A stretch of DNA of 64,000 bases from Berberis thunbergii (GCA_003290165.1 QNQO01000679.1:124001-188000); one strand, 5' to 3'; shown: positions 11,476 to 22,400, counted from the stretch's first letter. A program made the numbers and translations. The notes: generated from the letters alone by a model not told the origin.

Positions 11476-12174
11476 CCAAAGTAATGTAATCAGTAAACAT
11501 GTAATCATATAGCTTATGAGCAATTTAAACAAGATAAATTTGGGTAAACTTGTCTTCAATAAGGCTATGAAATTTTGAACAATGGGGTAAAAACTATTTT
11601 GAGCAGTTAATGTACTTTTTTGCTTAGTCATTACTATGTGTTGCTATTTGCTAAAGGGCCTAGACCATTTGCATTCAGACTCAAACTTTATAAGTACATA
11701 GTCAAGATCTTAAGGATTGGTGGAAAAATGGCCATCTCATATCAACATAGGGAATATTAATGACTTTTTATGTTATGAGATAGAGTTCTAAAACCAATAA
11801 TTAATTCTTCGTTCATGCAATTTTTTTTTTTACATTGAGAAGAGACCATGTGGGGGCTTCATCTTAGTGATTGTTGTTCAAGACTGTCATGTCAGACATG
11901 TTTTCATGAATGTTGGCTATATTGGAGAATTGTCATACTAAACTACTGCTAAAGCAAAAAAGTTTTTGTATAGTCTTCTATAACTTTTATAAAAATATTC
12001 ATTTAGTAGGGTGTTTCCAATTGATAAAAAACATTTAATCAATTAATTATTATCAGTCACATCAAATACACTATCATCATAAACATAAAAATGTTGAAGA
12101 ATTTATAGATGAGGAACAAAAACTTACTACTTAACTTCTTCTCTTACTGCTACTAGTACTACTATAGATGAGGA
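11476..12174. other. Spacer between inverted PIF/Harbinger arms
   Basis: About 700 bp of AT-rich sequence that does not pair between the two arms. No coding motif is recognised. ATGAGGAACAAA occurs twice (near 12110 and 12168), each followed by ACTTACTA, a short local duplication at the right-arm edge. Confidence 0.5.
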
Positions 12175-12238
12175 ACAAAGACTTACTATCGAGTATCATT
12201 ACAAACGTGGGATTCAAAACCAGAAAAAATACAATATA

Positions 12239-13280
12239 ACCAATGGACCTTGCAAAAGAACAAGATGTTATTAAGACTACTTGTTGAATCATCAAACATG
12301 GTTGGCGTGATGCTAGTGGTATGATAAACAAGCAGACAGTAAAAACCAAGATACTTTCATTTCTCAAATGAAAAATTTGGGTGTCAAAAAACTTATAACA
12401 CTATAAGAATCACATAAATGGTTTAAGAACCAATATCAAACTTTTGTTGATTTTTGAGGTTATAATTCTTGATTTGGGTAGGATGTCATCTTAAAGAAGT
12501 TCACAACTGATAATGAAGTATGGGAAGAATACTTTAAGGTGATATTTTATTTCTGTTCAAATTTTTTTTTATATTGATCACTTTCACTTTCATAATGTTA
12601 ACAATACTTTTTTTTCTTTTTTTTTTAACACTCCCACCCATCACAAAAAAATCTTTGCAATGGGTCATTTGAAGATTATGAGGATTTGCTAATTATTTTT
12701 AGCAATGCAATGACTATTGGGACACTTGGATTAGGCGATGGTACCAATGCTAGAACATATAGAGTTGAAGAAATTGATAACATGTTTGATGATAACAGCG
12801 AGGTTTATGAAACATCGTACCAAATTATGTCACCTAGTGATTATACTAGGTTACTTTTCCTAGACACAAATTTGGAGGCCCTTATACTAGGCACAAATAC
12901 CTAGTGGTTATACTAGGTTACCTTTCCTAGACACAAATTTGGAGGCCCTTATAAAAAAAAAAGTTTATCCGAGAAAGAAAGCTAGAACCGAGTATTGAAC
13001 ATGTAGTGGCCCAACTGAGATAATCATTAAAGCTGATCTTCTAGATAAAGTTTGTGTTGGCATGAATTCATTTGCTATGATTGATAATGAAATTCAAGGA
13101 ATATGTAATGAAGAAAAGAGAAAATGATAGAGTGAAAAGGGAAGTGGAGAAAAGGAAGTAGAGAAAAAAACATTTGGGATTCTATCAAAGAGATTCCAAA
13201 CATGGATAGTCATGCTCGTTACAAAGCGCTTGCGTTGTTCATAAATTGGGAATGAAATACGTATTCTTAGAAATGTCACT
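12239..13280 (+). pseudogene. PIF/Harbinger ORF1 (Myb/SANT-like) relic
   Basis: It begins with QWTLQKNKMLLRLLVE, aligning with TWTAEESNALLQLMVE of the intact ORF1 at 21869. It continues with KWFKNQYQTF and FTTDNEVWEEYF near 12430-12535, matching KWFKKQYSNY and FTAPDEVWADYL. After an intron-like T-rich stretch, 12686-12904 gives TIGTLGLGDGTNARTY, matching MGSIGLGDDTDATTY. Stops and shifts interrupt the Myb domain. The homologous minus-strand frame at 12131-12367 is a shadow. Confidence 0.6.
12834..12952 (+). repeat. ~67-bp tandem duplication in right-arm ORF1
   Basis: CTAGTGATTATACTAGGTTA starts at 12834 and a near-copy starts at 12901. Both run into CCTAGACACAAATTTGGAGG. The left arm has the block once (near 10770-10820), so the duplication happened after the two arms separated. 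Confidence 0.8.
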
Positions 13281-13732
13281 TTAAGAATGCTTGGGCTGGA
13301 TACAATACAATTGGAATGAATGCAATTATTTGATCTAATGTTTAATTATTTTGCAGTGTCTTAAAACTTTTGGTTAACGTTTTTATCTTTTGTTTGAATT
13401 TTGGTTAAGACTTTTGGTTAGATATTATGTTTAAGATTTTAGTGATGTTAAGACTTTTTTTTCTTTAATATTATACTTTCATTTATGTGCAACCTAAGTG
13501 GTATTCTTTTTTTCCTTGTTAGCTCACTCACTTTTATCTAGCTATATAAAAAAAAAAAGAGCTAGGTGGTTTTCATTTCTAACTATGCGAATCACTTTTT
13601 TAGGTGGTTTTATAATGTCTCAAATCATTCAGGGAGAAAATGAAATAAATCAAGAAGAAAAAATGCAAGAAGTGAAAAAGATACTGGAGATATGGAGGAA
13701 GAAAATGAAGAAATGAAATTAAGGATGATAAA

Positions 13733-14953
13733 TTGGAGGAAACGTATTATGAAACCATGAAGTTGTTCATGATGGCAATAAAAACAATAACTGAAGTTCT
13801 AAATGCATTAATGATTATCATACATGACAACCGTATTGAACGTCCAATCCGACAACCAATTATAAGAATTGGACACAATTATATACATAAAGTATTAAAT
13901 GGGGATCCTCAACACTTTTGATATTTATATTGTATGTATCCTGATGTGTTTCTAAAAGTACGTAATATTGTTAGTCAGAAAATGAATATTGAATAAATGA
14001 TTGTAACATTTTGCTCACAGTCGATCAAAATTCTCAATATTGTCAAACTAAAGACACATTTAGGCAATCACATTTCACAACAAGCAAACATTTCAACGAA
14101 CTCTTATGACCTTGAATGCAATAACACTAGAGATGATTGCCAAACCTAGATCCACAATGCCTCTTAAAGTATTTGAGAGTTCAAAATTTTTACCCTTACT
14201 TTAAGGTAAGTACTAAAGGCTTTATTGCTGTTATCGCTGCTCTTATTTTGTTTTTGTTATTGTCATGAAATCTTGTATTTCGGAGCTATTGATGACAAAT
14301 AAATACTTGCAATGGTGACAGGGCATCAATTCGCTAGCTATCCTGATCGACAAGGAAAAATATCACAAAATGTATTAGCTGCTTGTAACTTTGATTTGAA
14401 ATTCATGTACGTTTTAAGTGGTCTAGAGGGTTCAACTTATGATTCTAAAGTGTTAAATGATGATTTATCAAGGGGTAGTAATAGACTAATTTCCTAGAAG
14501 ATACCTCTTTATTTCTTTATTATATATTGTATTTGTGTGTGTTTTTTTATTTGATATTATAAATGTATGTGTGGTGAACCTTTAGGAGAATAATATTTAG
14601 TCAATTTTGGATTTGCAAATCGATATCATCTCCAAGATTTTGCCAGTTAAAGTCGTGATCCCAAAAACCCAACTGAGTTGTTCAATCTTCGCCATGCATC
14701 CTTAGAAACGTAATTGAGAGGATATTTGGTATATTTTAAATCACGATTTATAATTTTTAAGTCTGAGTCTCCATTTCCATATAAAACACAAGCAAAGTTA
14801 GTGCTAGTTTATATAGCCTTGCACAACTTCCTTCGCAATGAGTGTCGTTTTGATGAATTTTCAATTGAAGAAGACGTCAAGCCTTCATCACCGCCGCCAG
14901 TACCAGAAAATGCAGAAAATTATGAAGTTTTTCAAACCCAAGATCAACAATAA
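13733..14953 (+). pseudogene. PIF/Harbinger transposase (ORF2) relic
   Basis: N-terminal block 13733-13921 reads MEETYYETMKLFMMAI and YIHKVLNGDPQHF, matching the third element's FYKAMRILLTAI and YMNKLLDGDPHIF. The central exon near 14284-14497 keeps GAIDD, QNVLAACNFDLKFMYVLSG and STYDSKVLND, which contain the second catalytic Asp; the first Asp motif DGTHI has decayed. The last exon (14560-14953) ends FKSESPFPYKTQAKLVLVYI and LHNFLRNECRFDEF, then an acidic proline-rich tail. Frameshifts and stops between blocks make it inactive. Confidence 0.7.
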
Positions 14954-15225
14954 GAGAAGACTAATGAATGAAGAACTATAGCTTTAGATATGTGTAAAAA
15001 TGTTGTAAGTGTCGGGGGTCAACGATGAGCAATGAAGGGGTTGTTTTTTTACTAGTTTATCTATCTATTTAATGGGAGAGTTATTTGTATTGTTTTTCTT
15101 TTAAAAAATAAAAGAAGTTATTTGCATTGCTTTTGGACCATCTTCAATGTATTTGAGTGTTCTTTTTGTTTACTTTGAAGTAAAATTTTCATAGCATACA
15201 AATAGTTGTTTAATTGATGTTTTAT

Positions 15226-15367
15226 GCTTTTTGTGGGCATTGAGAACAATATAGGTGATGTTCTTTCATGACTTCCTATGACTAATAACATATTCATAAG
15301 AAATCTATTAAAAAATCTTAAAATCCATTAAACTCTAATCCTTGTACAATCCATTAAAATCCATGAG
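15226..15367. other. Harbinger-like subterminal repeats
   Basis: Short A/T-rich stretch with repeated AAATCCATTAAA-type words. The same words resume after the MITE at 16001-16150, so the MITE split one repeat block. Confidence 0.5.
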
Positions 15368-15375
15368 ATTTAAAA

Positions 15376-15992
15376 TAGGGGTGGGCATCCCATCTTGCAA
15401 TCCCGAACCTGTCCCAGTCCCGTCCTGATTTTTTTTTTGTCATTTTGAGATTGATCAAACTCATCCCAATCATGTCCCGTTCCGATCTAGAGTGGGATGG
15501 GATCGGGGTAAAAATTTTCAATCCCGCCTATCCCGTCCCGTACCGAATTTATTTATTAAATAATTATTATAATTAATTTTAATCAAAATACTCTTCTAAA
15601 TTAAAGTTTAGGATGTGTTGAAATTAAATCAATGTAAGGTGAAATTCTATATGAAATCTAAATGAATTGAATCATTAATTCTAAATGAAATTTAATATTT
15701 ATTTGTCGTCCAAAAGAAAGTTTAATATTTATTTATTTAATATCTATTATTATTTATGATGTAAGTTATATGTGTATAAATTTGACATTATTGATGTGTG
15801 AGTAATATGAGATAAAACTCTTTTTGTTATTTTTTATTGGAGGACTATTTAGAACGTGCTCATCTCATCCCGATCCCGTTTGAGATGGGACGAGGTTGGG
15901 ATGAGGTCTATCTCATCCCGTCCGATTCCGAATGAACGGAATGGGATAGGGATGGGTCCATCTCGTCCCATCCCGTCTCGTGCACACCTCTA
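15376..15992. mobile_element. hAT-type MITE with perfect 8-bp target duplication
   Basis: It starts TAGGGGTGGGCA and ends with the reverse complement of TAGAGGTGTGCA, typical hAT termini. Both sides are flanked by ATTTAAAA (15368-15375 and 15993-16000), an exact 8-bp duplication. The interior has GGGAT/CCCGTCCC-rich arms near both ends and an AT-rich core without coding potential, so it is non-autonomous. Confidence 0.85.
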
Positions 15993-16000
15993 ATTTAAAA

Positions 16001-16760
16001 TCCTTCACAATCCACTAAAATCCTTAATTGAATACATTTCCTTAAATATATTATTTTAAATCCTTAATTGAATACATTCCCTTAAATGTATTATTTTAAA
16101 TCCTTAATTGAATGCCCCTTGATTTTAAAATCCTTCACAATCATTTACAATCCTTAATACCCTTAAATTTGGTCCGGTAAATTTAGCAAATTTCAATCAA
16201 GTTAATGATATGTGAAAACTTCGGGTTTCATATAAAATCATATATTTTGAAAAAAAAATTATATATATAGGTCCGAGAAATTCATTCATCCCTAGACAAC
16301 TTCAGGTTTTGATGATTTTTGGTTAAAAAATTTAGTTTAAGAAACCTCCCATTCACATATTTTAATTAAAGTTGCATGGCCCAACAAAACCCAATTCTAC
16401 AATGGCTCAGTCAAAAGAATATTTCAGGTAATGCTTTTAGCATGAAGCCAGAAAATTTTAGTAGTGGACAAAGGGTATGGTGTAACATTTTAACTGGGTT
16501 CCATTTATTATTATTTTTTTTAGAAATTTTATTTTTAAATCCCTTAACTCAGATGTTGGGTTCCAACCCTATACTTGTGATTTCTTTCATCACAAGTCCA
16601 TCGTTGAGTTATTGCCCCATTAGAAGCGAAGAGCTCAAATTATATGTTCAAGTCAAGTAAGACAAAGTCTTATATATAGAAGTCAAAATGAATAAGATAG
16701 ACTCGTATGTAAAATTTTGACTAATTAATGGGCTCAATTTAACTCAAATGGAATTTAAGT
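16001..16760. other. AT-rich non-coding stretch
   Basis: The first 150 bp repeat TTAATTGAATACAT-type words several times (16025-16110), resembling PIF/Harbinger subterminal repeats. The rest has no recognisable gene. A frame at 16376-16660 shows no known motif and is probably chance. Confidence 0.4.
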
Positions 16761-17130
16761 TAAGGTTGAAAACTTAACCGACAGTTCAATTTTTTACTAA
16801 ATCGTGAATCAAACCGACATTGGTCGGTTTCATAAATTTTAAACCGAAATCGATCCGACTCTAATTTATGCAAATCGTAACCAAATCGAATCGGCTAAAA
16901 ACCAAAACCAAAATAAAACCAAACCGATCGGCTATTTTAAACATATTATATTCTTTTATATAAAATATATATTATTTAGTATATATATTCGGTCGATTCG
17001 CTTTTGTTGGTTAAAATCACATAAAAACCAAAAACCGAACCGACCACTTCGATTTTGAATTTTTTAAAACTAAAATCAAACCGAACGAATCGATTCGATG
17101 TTGATCGATTTTTTATTCAACCCTACCCTA
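16761..17130. mobile_element. Second hAT-type MITE (AACCGA-rich)
   Basis: About 370 bp flanked by ATTTAAGT at 16753-16760 and 17131-17138, an 8-bp duplication as hAT elements make. The ends are TAAGGTTG and CCTACCCTA, imperfect terminal repeats. The interior is rich in ACCGA/TCGGTT words, a common feature of small plant hAT derivatives. There is no coding capacity. Confidence 0.65.
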
Positions 17131-17973
17131 ATTTAAGTTATAAATTTCTTCTAAAATTAGGATTACTTAAGATTCAATTAGGCCCAAACTATAACAAGGC
17201 CGACTCATTCAAAGCAAAACTCATTAAGGAAACCAAATATCAGCAGTGTAATAAAACTGACTCAGAAAAGGGTTAGAAAGGCTTGGTAGGTCAAAGGCTT
17301 AGAAATATTAACTGTAATCCAGTCTGGGCAAAATACTTATCAAATTACTAAAGAGGCAAATACCTAGGGCCTAAATCAAATAATTATGTTATGTGAATGA
17401 AATTAGGCCGGCCCGAGAAGCGCGAACAAAGGCCCTGGGAAAACATGCCACTAAACTGCCACAATTTCAACTTTTTTTTTGAAATTAATTAATTATTATT
17501 ATTACTATTTATTATTTATTATTTTACAAGAGCAACCATTGTCTTAGGTGAAAGCTTTTCTATGGCAATCAAAAGAAAGTAAACAGAACAGGAGTAAAAA
17601 ACTGGGGGGTTTCATTCATGACTGGGTTAAAATCAAAAACAGCCAACATCTATTGATCAAGATCACTAATACCAAATCTGTATATTATAAGCTCAAGATC
17701 ACAAACTCTTAGTAGATTATCTGTATACATTACTAGTATATTATATATGCTCAACAACAGATGTGAATACTGAGGCGTAGTGTATTCGTCCTTACATGCA
17801 TAATCATTATTTTTCTCCAAAAGATCGTTATAATTGCACTAATATATAGTAATCCATTGGAAAACATAAGGATTTGATTACTTACCTCTAGTGTCTCTGA
17901 AGGATAAAAAGAATAAATAGGAGGAATATTGTAATCCCTTTGCAAAATCAACCTTCAAGCGGTGTTGATAACA
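17131..17973. other. Leader-like AT-rich sequence of decayed retroelement
   Basis: No gene is recognised. There is an ATT-rich simple repeat near 17490-17525. The last bases before 17974 (GGTGTTGATAACA) look like an eroded primer-binding site in minus orientation, next to LTR copy B. Confidence 0.4.
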
Positions 17974-18155
17974 TGTTAATAGCAATCTGATTAGCTTAGT
18001 AACAACAAAAACAAGAGAACAGTGGAGGAAGAAGATAGCCGTAATCTCTTATATATTCTTTATTATGTCAACAACCTCTAAATCCAAGAAGATGCAAGTT
18101 TATATATGTATACGTATAAACCCTAACTCTAGTTTTATGTGCAACCCATAGGTTA
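17974..18155 (-). repeat. LTR copy B (5' LTR) of decayed retroelement
   Basis: It begins TGTTAATAGCAATCTG and shares with copy A the words ATTAGCT, GAGAACA, AATCTCTTAT and AAACCCTAACTCTAGTT. It is longer than copy A because of an insert near 18065-18105. Its far end is unclear and runs into a TA repeat. Confidence 0.45.
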
Positions 18156-18170
18156 ATGTGGGTAGCCACC

Positions 18171-18173
<3 letters not shown>

Positions 18174-18202
<29 letters not shown>
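18174..18202. repeat. (TA)n microsatellite
   Basis: Uninterrupted alternating TA tract of about 29 bp, next to the end of LTR copy B. Confidence 0.95.
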
Positions 18203-18204
<2 letters not shown>

Positions 18205-18734
18205 CTAAATTTTTTTCCAATGAGAATTAAAATCCGATCATCAATAGTTTGGATATAATTTAAGCATCCAAACCCTATTCTGAATAGAAAGAATGAAATT
18301 CCGGCTTTATCTGATTATAAAGAATCAAATTTTGGATAAAATCCAAACCATTGACAACCCTAACATGAAGTAGAGTTTGGGGTATCTTTTTAGTACTATC
18401 TCTCCATGAAATTACCCTGACAAAAATTATATTGCTACACGGTTATCTTCTTAGACAATATACAACAAACATTATTTAAAAAAAAAGGTATAAAAGATAT
18501 AATCAGGCGCGTGCGACGAAAATTTGCTATTACATAATTGGACATTTAGTCTATGGTCTATGTGGTTTTATTGCTCAAGTTGTAATTGTTTCAAGTTTAA
18601 GACACATTTTCCTTTTTTTTTTCCTTCATAAATTATTAGTAAATCTATGGGCAATAGTTTTTCAAAAAAAAAAATTTCACCCGGAAACTGTTTACAGGAA
18701 TTTTCATCTCAGAAATCCTGGCAATATACTCTTA
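18203..18734. other. AT-rich spacer, nothing recognised
   Basis: No coding motif, LTR or terminal repeat is seen between the TA microsatellite and the left end of PIF/Harbinger element 3. It contains only short A or T runs. Confidence 0.5.
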
Positions 18735-18757
18735 GGGGGGTGTATTGTATATGGATT
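18735..18757. repeat. Left terminal inverted repeat of Harbinger 3
   Basis: Begins GGGGGGTGTATTGTATATGG directly after TTA and pairs with the right end apart from scattered mismatches. Followed by tandem TCCACGGACTCTTTAAATTG-like subterminal units. Confidence 0.85.
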
Positions 18758-19088
18758 CTTATGGAATTGATAAATAATTTGAAAAGTCCACGGACTCTTT
18801 AAATTGTCCACAGACTCTTTAAATTGTCCACGGACTTCTACTGATTTCTTAAATCCATAGACTTTTGCTACAGACTTTCTAAAGATTTATGAAAATCCAC
18901 GGACTTTGTATGAACGACTTTTACAGATTTCTAATTATTTGCAAGATAAAAAAGAAGTTGGTAAATAGTGATGAAACAAAAAAAATGTCCATAAAATAGA
19001 AATACATGTGCTAAAAAAACTAGAAAAGAAAAGGTCATTAATTAGCATCTTTAAAATAAGAAGTAAACGTTCATAAAATTGTATATGA

Positions 19089-20560
19089 TCATTCTTCTCC
19101 TTCATGATTATGGTCATTTTCTTCATTATCATTGTTAGCAACGTTGATGTTTGCTTGAGCTGCTACGCACATTTGATTAGCAATACTCATTCTCCATTGA
19201 TTATCATTTTCTCTTTGCTGCTCTTGGGTTTGAATATCATCCCATTCAAAATTACCTTCATCATTCTCTACCGGATCATTTTCTGGTTCAGGAGGAAATT
19301 CATCTGAACGACATTCTTGTCGAAGAAATTATGCAATCCTGCACATGCCAAAACAAGCTCCGCTTGTGTCTTGTAAGGAAATGGTGGTGCTGATTTGAAA
19401 ATTGTAAACCGCGACTTGAATATTCCAAATATTCTCTCAATTACGTTCCTCAATGAAGCATGACGAAGATTAAATAACTCAATTGCGTTGATAGGATGGT
19501 TTCCTGGACCGCCAAAATCTTTGAGATGATATCGAGTGCCACGAAATGGAGCTAAAAAACGACGTCGGTTTGGAAATCCACAATCTCCAAGGTAATATTT
19601 ATCTGATCATAAAAAATGTGCAATTAGTATGTTTATACTTTATACTATATGGTATAAAATTCAATAAGTTTGCTACATTTTTAATGCACGTAACATTATA
19701 CCTGATGGTATTTTTAGTCCATTTTGTCTAGAAATAACATCATTTAACACTTTCGAATCATGAGCAGAACCCTCCCATCCACTAAGCACATATATGAATT
19801 GTAAATCAAAGTTGCAAGCTGCTAAAACATTTTGTGATAGTTTCCCATGACGGTTCCTGAATCTACTGACCTCACGTCCAACAACCGCTGCAGGAATATG
19901 TGTGCCATCAATAGCTCCAATACAATCCTGAGAAAAAAGAAAAATAATTACAACATATGTACAAAAAGAAGAAAAGAACCAATATTAAAGCAATACAGTG
20001 ATATAAATATTTGCCATAAAACTTACATTGCGTACCTTAAAGAAAGGATAAAACCTTGTACTTTTTCTTATGTTAGGTGGTGTGGTATCAAGTAGCGGTG
20101 GTTTAGCCATGAACATTGGAGCTATTGTATTCAAGCTCTTCAAGATTTTGTTGAAGTTTCTGCTAACAGTGAAATGAGATCGCTCAAATACCATTCGAGG
20201 TTCACTATATCGATTGTTTTGACCGACAACTAGTAAAAAGGTCGCAAGCATTTCTTCAACACAAATATATCTAGTACTCCGTAGAGGTGTTTTCTCTTGT
20301 ATGATGACACATAATTTTCGAAACACTTCAGGATACATTCTGTAGACATTCCGAAAGATATGTGGGTCTCCATCCAATAACTTATTCATGTATATGTATC
20401 CATTTGAGGTCACCGGTCGTCGAGTCAATGGATGTCTAATATGTTCATCACTTATATTGGGCACATGATTATATAACACATAAATCACTGCTTGTATTGC
20501 CGTTAATAAAATTCTCATGGCCTTGTAAAACTCTTCATCCTGTTCATCAACTCCATACAT
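19089..20560 (-). pseudogene. PIF/Harbinger DDE transposase, three exons, one frameshift
   Basis: This nuclease superfamily (DDE_Tnp_4 type) cuts and pastes the element. Exons fitting GT-AG rules are 20560-20036, 19927-19702 and 19602-19089, giving roughly 420 codons, a normal length. The first Met (20560) precedes YGVDEQDEEFYKAMRILL. Exon 2 starts DCIGAIDGTHIPAAVVG with the first catalytic Asp and contains GWEGSAHDSKVLND with the second. Exon 3 has YYLGDCGFPNRRRFLAPFRG, then LRNVIERIFGIFKSRF with the probable catalytic Glu. Junction codons join cleanly. One missing base near 19325 (HNFF, expected HNFLRQEC) shifts the acidic tail, which otherwise stays open to a TGA at 19091-19089. The tail lies after the catalytic core, so impact is uncertain, and a sequencing error is possible. 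Confidence 0.8.
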
Positions 20561-20858
20561 ATCTATTTCACAGATTGCTATCAAAGCAAGTACCTGAACA
20601 AGGTCATTATATATTCAAACCAAATATATTAGACATTAGAGAACAAGACATGTATCTAACAAAAAAAAAAGGATAATCAGGCAGGTAATGACATGAAAAT
20701 CGCAATCCAACATTCAACAAAATCAAATCATTCAACACAACCAAATTAAAAATCATCATTTGCAAAATGAAATCAACACACAGTATTTAGCCTTATGCAT
20801 ATAAAAAAGTATCAAACTACATGACTTAAAAATCCAAATGGCCTATAGCTTATTAGCT

Positions 20859-21869
20859 TTATGCATCCCTTTGTGCCCAAGTGATCCAATCAAGTCTTTG
20901 GTCTGGACTCATCTTCAAGAAGGTGTCTTGCTTTGTTTTAGTGTTAAGAAAACTAATCGCAAAAAACTGAGCAGCATTATTCAATCCTGGGGTCTCTTGA
21001 ATAGAAATCCAACATTCGCTGTTTGTTGATTCTCTCTTCTCCATTATGCCACAAATTGTTTTAAAACTGGTGACAATTTCACCAAAGCCACTTGATATGT
21101 TTTCCAGAATTGCAGCTTGAGTAGCTATCCCTTTTGAGTTGCTACTTTGTTCATAATCAGCTCTACTTCTTTTGCCATGAGCTCTGCTTTGTGGTGCATC
21201 ATTTGCATTTTCAGTTTGCACAAATGCATTGATGTCTTTATCAAAGACCAAGTCATCCATGCCACCAAATTCCCAAGATTCATTTCCTTCTTCATCATAT
21301 GTTGTGGCATCTGTATCATCACCTAGACCTATTGACCCCATCCTAGTTGCAGTACCATTACCAACTGCAATCTTCAAATCCTCATAGTCTGCAAAAGTTT
21401 CTGACTGAAAGTGCACATGCGCTGGATGTGACTGAAAAAAGATTCAAATATAAAGAAAGTTAATATGTTAAAGAGTCAAAAAAATTAAGCTGTAAAATAG
21501 AATAAAAGTTCAAGATATTTAACCCACCTTCAAATAGTCTGCCCATACTTCATCAGGCGCAGTGAATCTCTTTGTGATCGGGTCCCATCCAAACCCAGAA
21601 TTGTGGCGCATAAGCTGAGAGTAATTGCTGTATTGCTTCTTAAACCATTTCACTCGGCTTTGATACTGGCTATAAGTTATCTCCTTACTAATTTTCTCCT
21701 TAAGTTTTGGAAGTAACTTTGCCTCTATGGTTGTTTTACTTATAACACCATTAATATCCCTGAACCCAAGCATGGCGCCTTCAACCATGAGCTGGAGCAA
21801 AGCATTGCTCTCTTCCGCGGTCCAAGTTTTATAATCTTTCCGTTTACCGTTACCTTGTGAATCTCCCAT
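20859..21869 (-). CDS. PIF/Harbinger ORF1, Myb/SANT-like DNA-binding protein
   Basis: ORF1 proteins of PIF/Harbinger elements bind DNA and help bring the transposase to the termini in the nucleus. Two exons, 21869-21528 and 21431-20859, join in phase 0 across a 96-bp intron (AAG|GTGGGT ... TTTTTTCAG). The product is about 304 residues with no internal stop. Residues 10-112 form a Myb/SANT-like domain (TWTAEESNALLQLMVEGAM, then RVKWFKKQYSNYSQL and DEVWADYL). Residues 150-200 are acidic with SIGLGDDTDATTYDEE. A helical segment with ILENISSGFGEIVTSFKTI follows, and the end is DWITWAQRDA. Start chosen at the first Met (MGDSQGNGKRK). It lies directly upstream of the transposase in the same direction. 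Confidence 0.8.
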
Positions 21870-21998
21870 CTATATATTACAACAAGTATTTCATGAAAGC
21901 TATATATCTAACATAATACTGGTACAAACTGTACATATTGGAAAGTAATTCAAACAAAATCTGTTTTATGAAATATTTCATTACTTTGAGATCCGGAT

Positions 21999-22108
21999 TT
22001 TGTGAACTAACTGTGACAATAGGTACTCAAGATGATTGTTGAAAATGGGATAGTTTGTGGAATAGGTGATGATGTTTGTGAACTAACTGTGACAATAGGT
22101 ACTCAAGA
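21999..22108 (+). repeat. Direct repeat of ~33 bp spaced 76 bp
   Basis: TTTGTGAACTAACTGTGACA and the following TAGGTACTCAAGA occur at 21999 and again at 22075 without mismatch. The second copy runs into the AP2 exon. A related inverted copy (TTGTGACAATAAGTTCACAA) lies near 23156. The repeat marks how the fragment was assembled inside the transposon. Confidence 0.85.
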
Positions 22109-22400
22109 GGAAGCGGCAGAGGCTTATGACATAGCAGCAATCAAGTTCCGTGGCACAAGTGCAGTCACTAACTTCGACATCAGCAAGTATGATGTCAATT
22201 GAATTTGCACAAGCACCGCCCTCATTGCTGGTGACCTTGCCAAGTCCATCTCCATTTCACTGCCTCCTCTTTCCATAACAAACAGTCAAGGTGATAATGG
22301 AGAATGGATCGACATTGTGGGCACAATCATCAACAACAACACCAGCAAATCTTTGACAGTAAGGACTACAACGTTGAATCGTCAAAGCAGACTTGTGTAA
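22060..22400 (+). pseudogene. Captured AINTEGUMENTA-like (AP2/ERF) gene fragment
   Basis: The plus strand reads [19 protein letters not shown] then [14 protein letters not shown], the end of the second AP2 DNA-binding domain of AIL/PLETHORA-type transcription factors. It starts right after an acceptor-like AATAG. A TGA follows (22200-22202) where relatives usually have Arg. The frame then reads ICTSTALIAGDLAKS, still similar to the region after the AP2 domain as I remember it. The rest of the gene is absent. It lies inside PIF/Harbinger 3, upstream of and opposite to ORF1, so it looks like a captured (Pack-type) exon and not a gene. Later sequence to about 22600 might be further 3' exon material but is not recognisable. 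Confidence 0.7.

Larger units (their letters stand above)
8440..15225. repeat. Large inverted repeat, two ~3-kb arms
   Basis: Sequence from about 8440 to 11475 reads as the reverse complement of about 15225 back to 12175, separated by a spacer of about 0.7 kb. Matching landmarks are AATGAAGG/TTGCTCATCGTTGA near 8660 and 15030, the transposase C-terminus near 8830 and 14860, and the ORF1 block near 10750 and 12850. The arms carry opposite-facing PIF/Harbinger elements with ORF1 ends towards the spacer. Indels separate the arms, so duplication is not recent. A transcript across the locus could fold into a long hairpin. Confidence 0.75.
12175..15225 (+). mobile_element. PIF/Harbinger element 2 (right arm), degenerate
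   Basis: This is the plus-strand counterpart of element 1, with ORF1 (12239-13280) followed by ORF2 (13733-14953). Sequence up to about 16150 carries TTAATTGAATAC-type subterminal repeats like those at the ends of the 18735-23784 element, so the true end may lie near 16150, beyond the hAT MITE. Boundaries given are those of the inverted repeat. Confidence 0.6.
5498..18155 (-). mobile_element. Decayed LTR retroelement hosting later insertions
   Basis: Two similar segments, 5498-5638 and about 17974-18155, both begin TGTTAATAGCAATC and share CCCTAACTCTAGTT near the far end. The left copy is followed by CTCCTCCTTGG, a polypurine tract on the minus strand. The right copy is preceded by TTGATAACA, resembling a degraded Met-tRNA primer site on the minus strand. 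That is the order expected of 3' LTR, interior, 5' LTR of a minus-strand element. No gag or pol remains readable. The interior is swollen by the PIF/Harbinger pair and the hAT MITEs. A reader could also treat the two LTRs as independent solo copies. Confidence 0.4.

Noticed and set aside
16376..16660. Small gene at 16376
   Set aside because: No recognisable motif, AT-rich surroundings full of transposon ends, and no splice or homology support.
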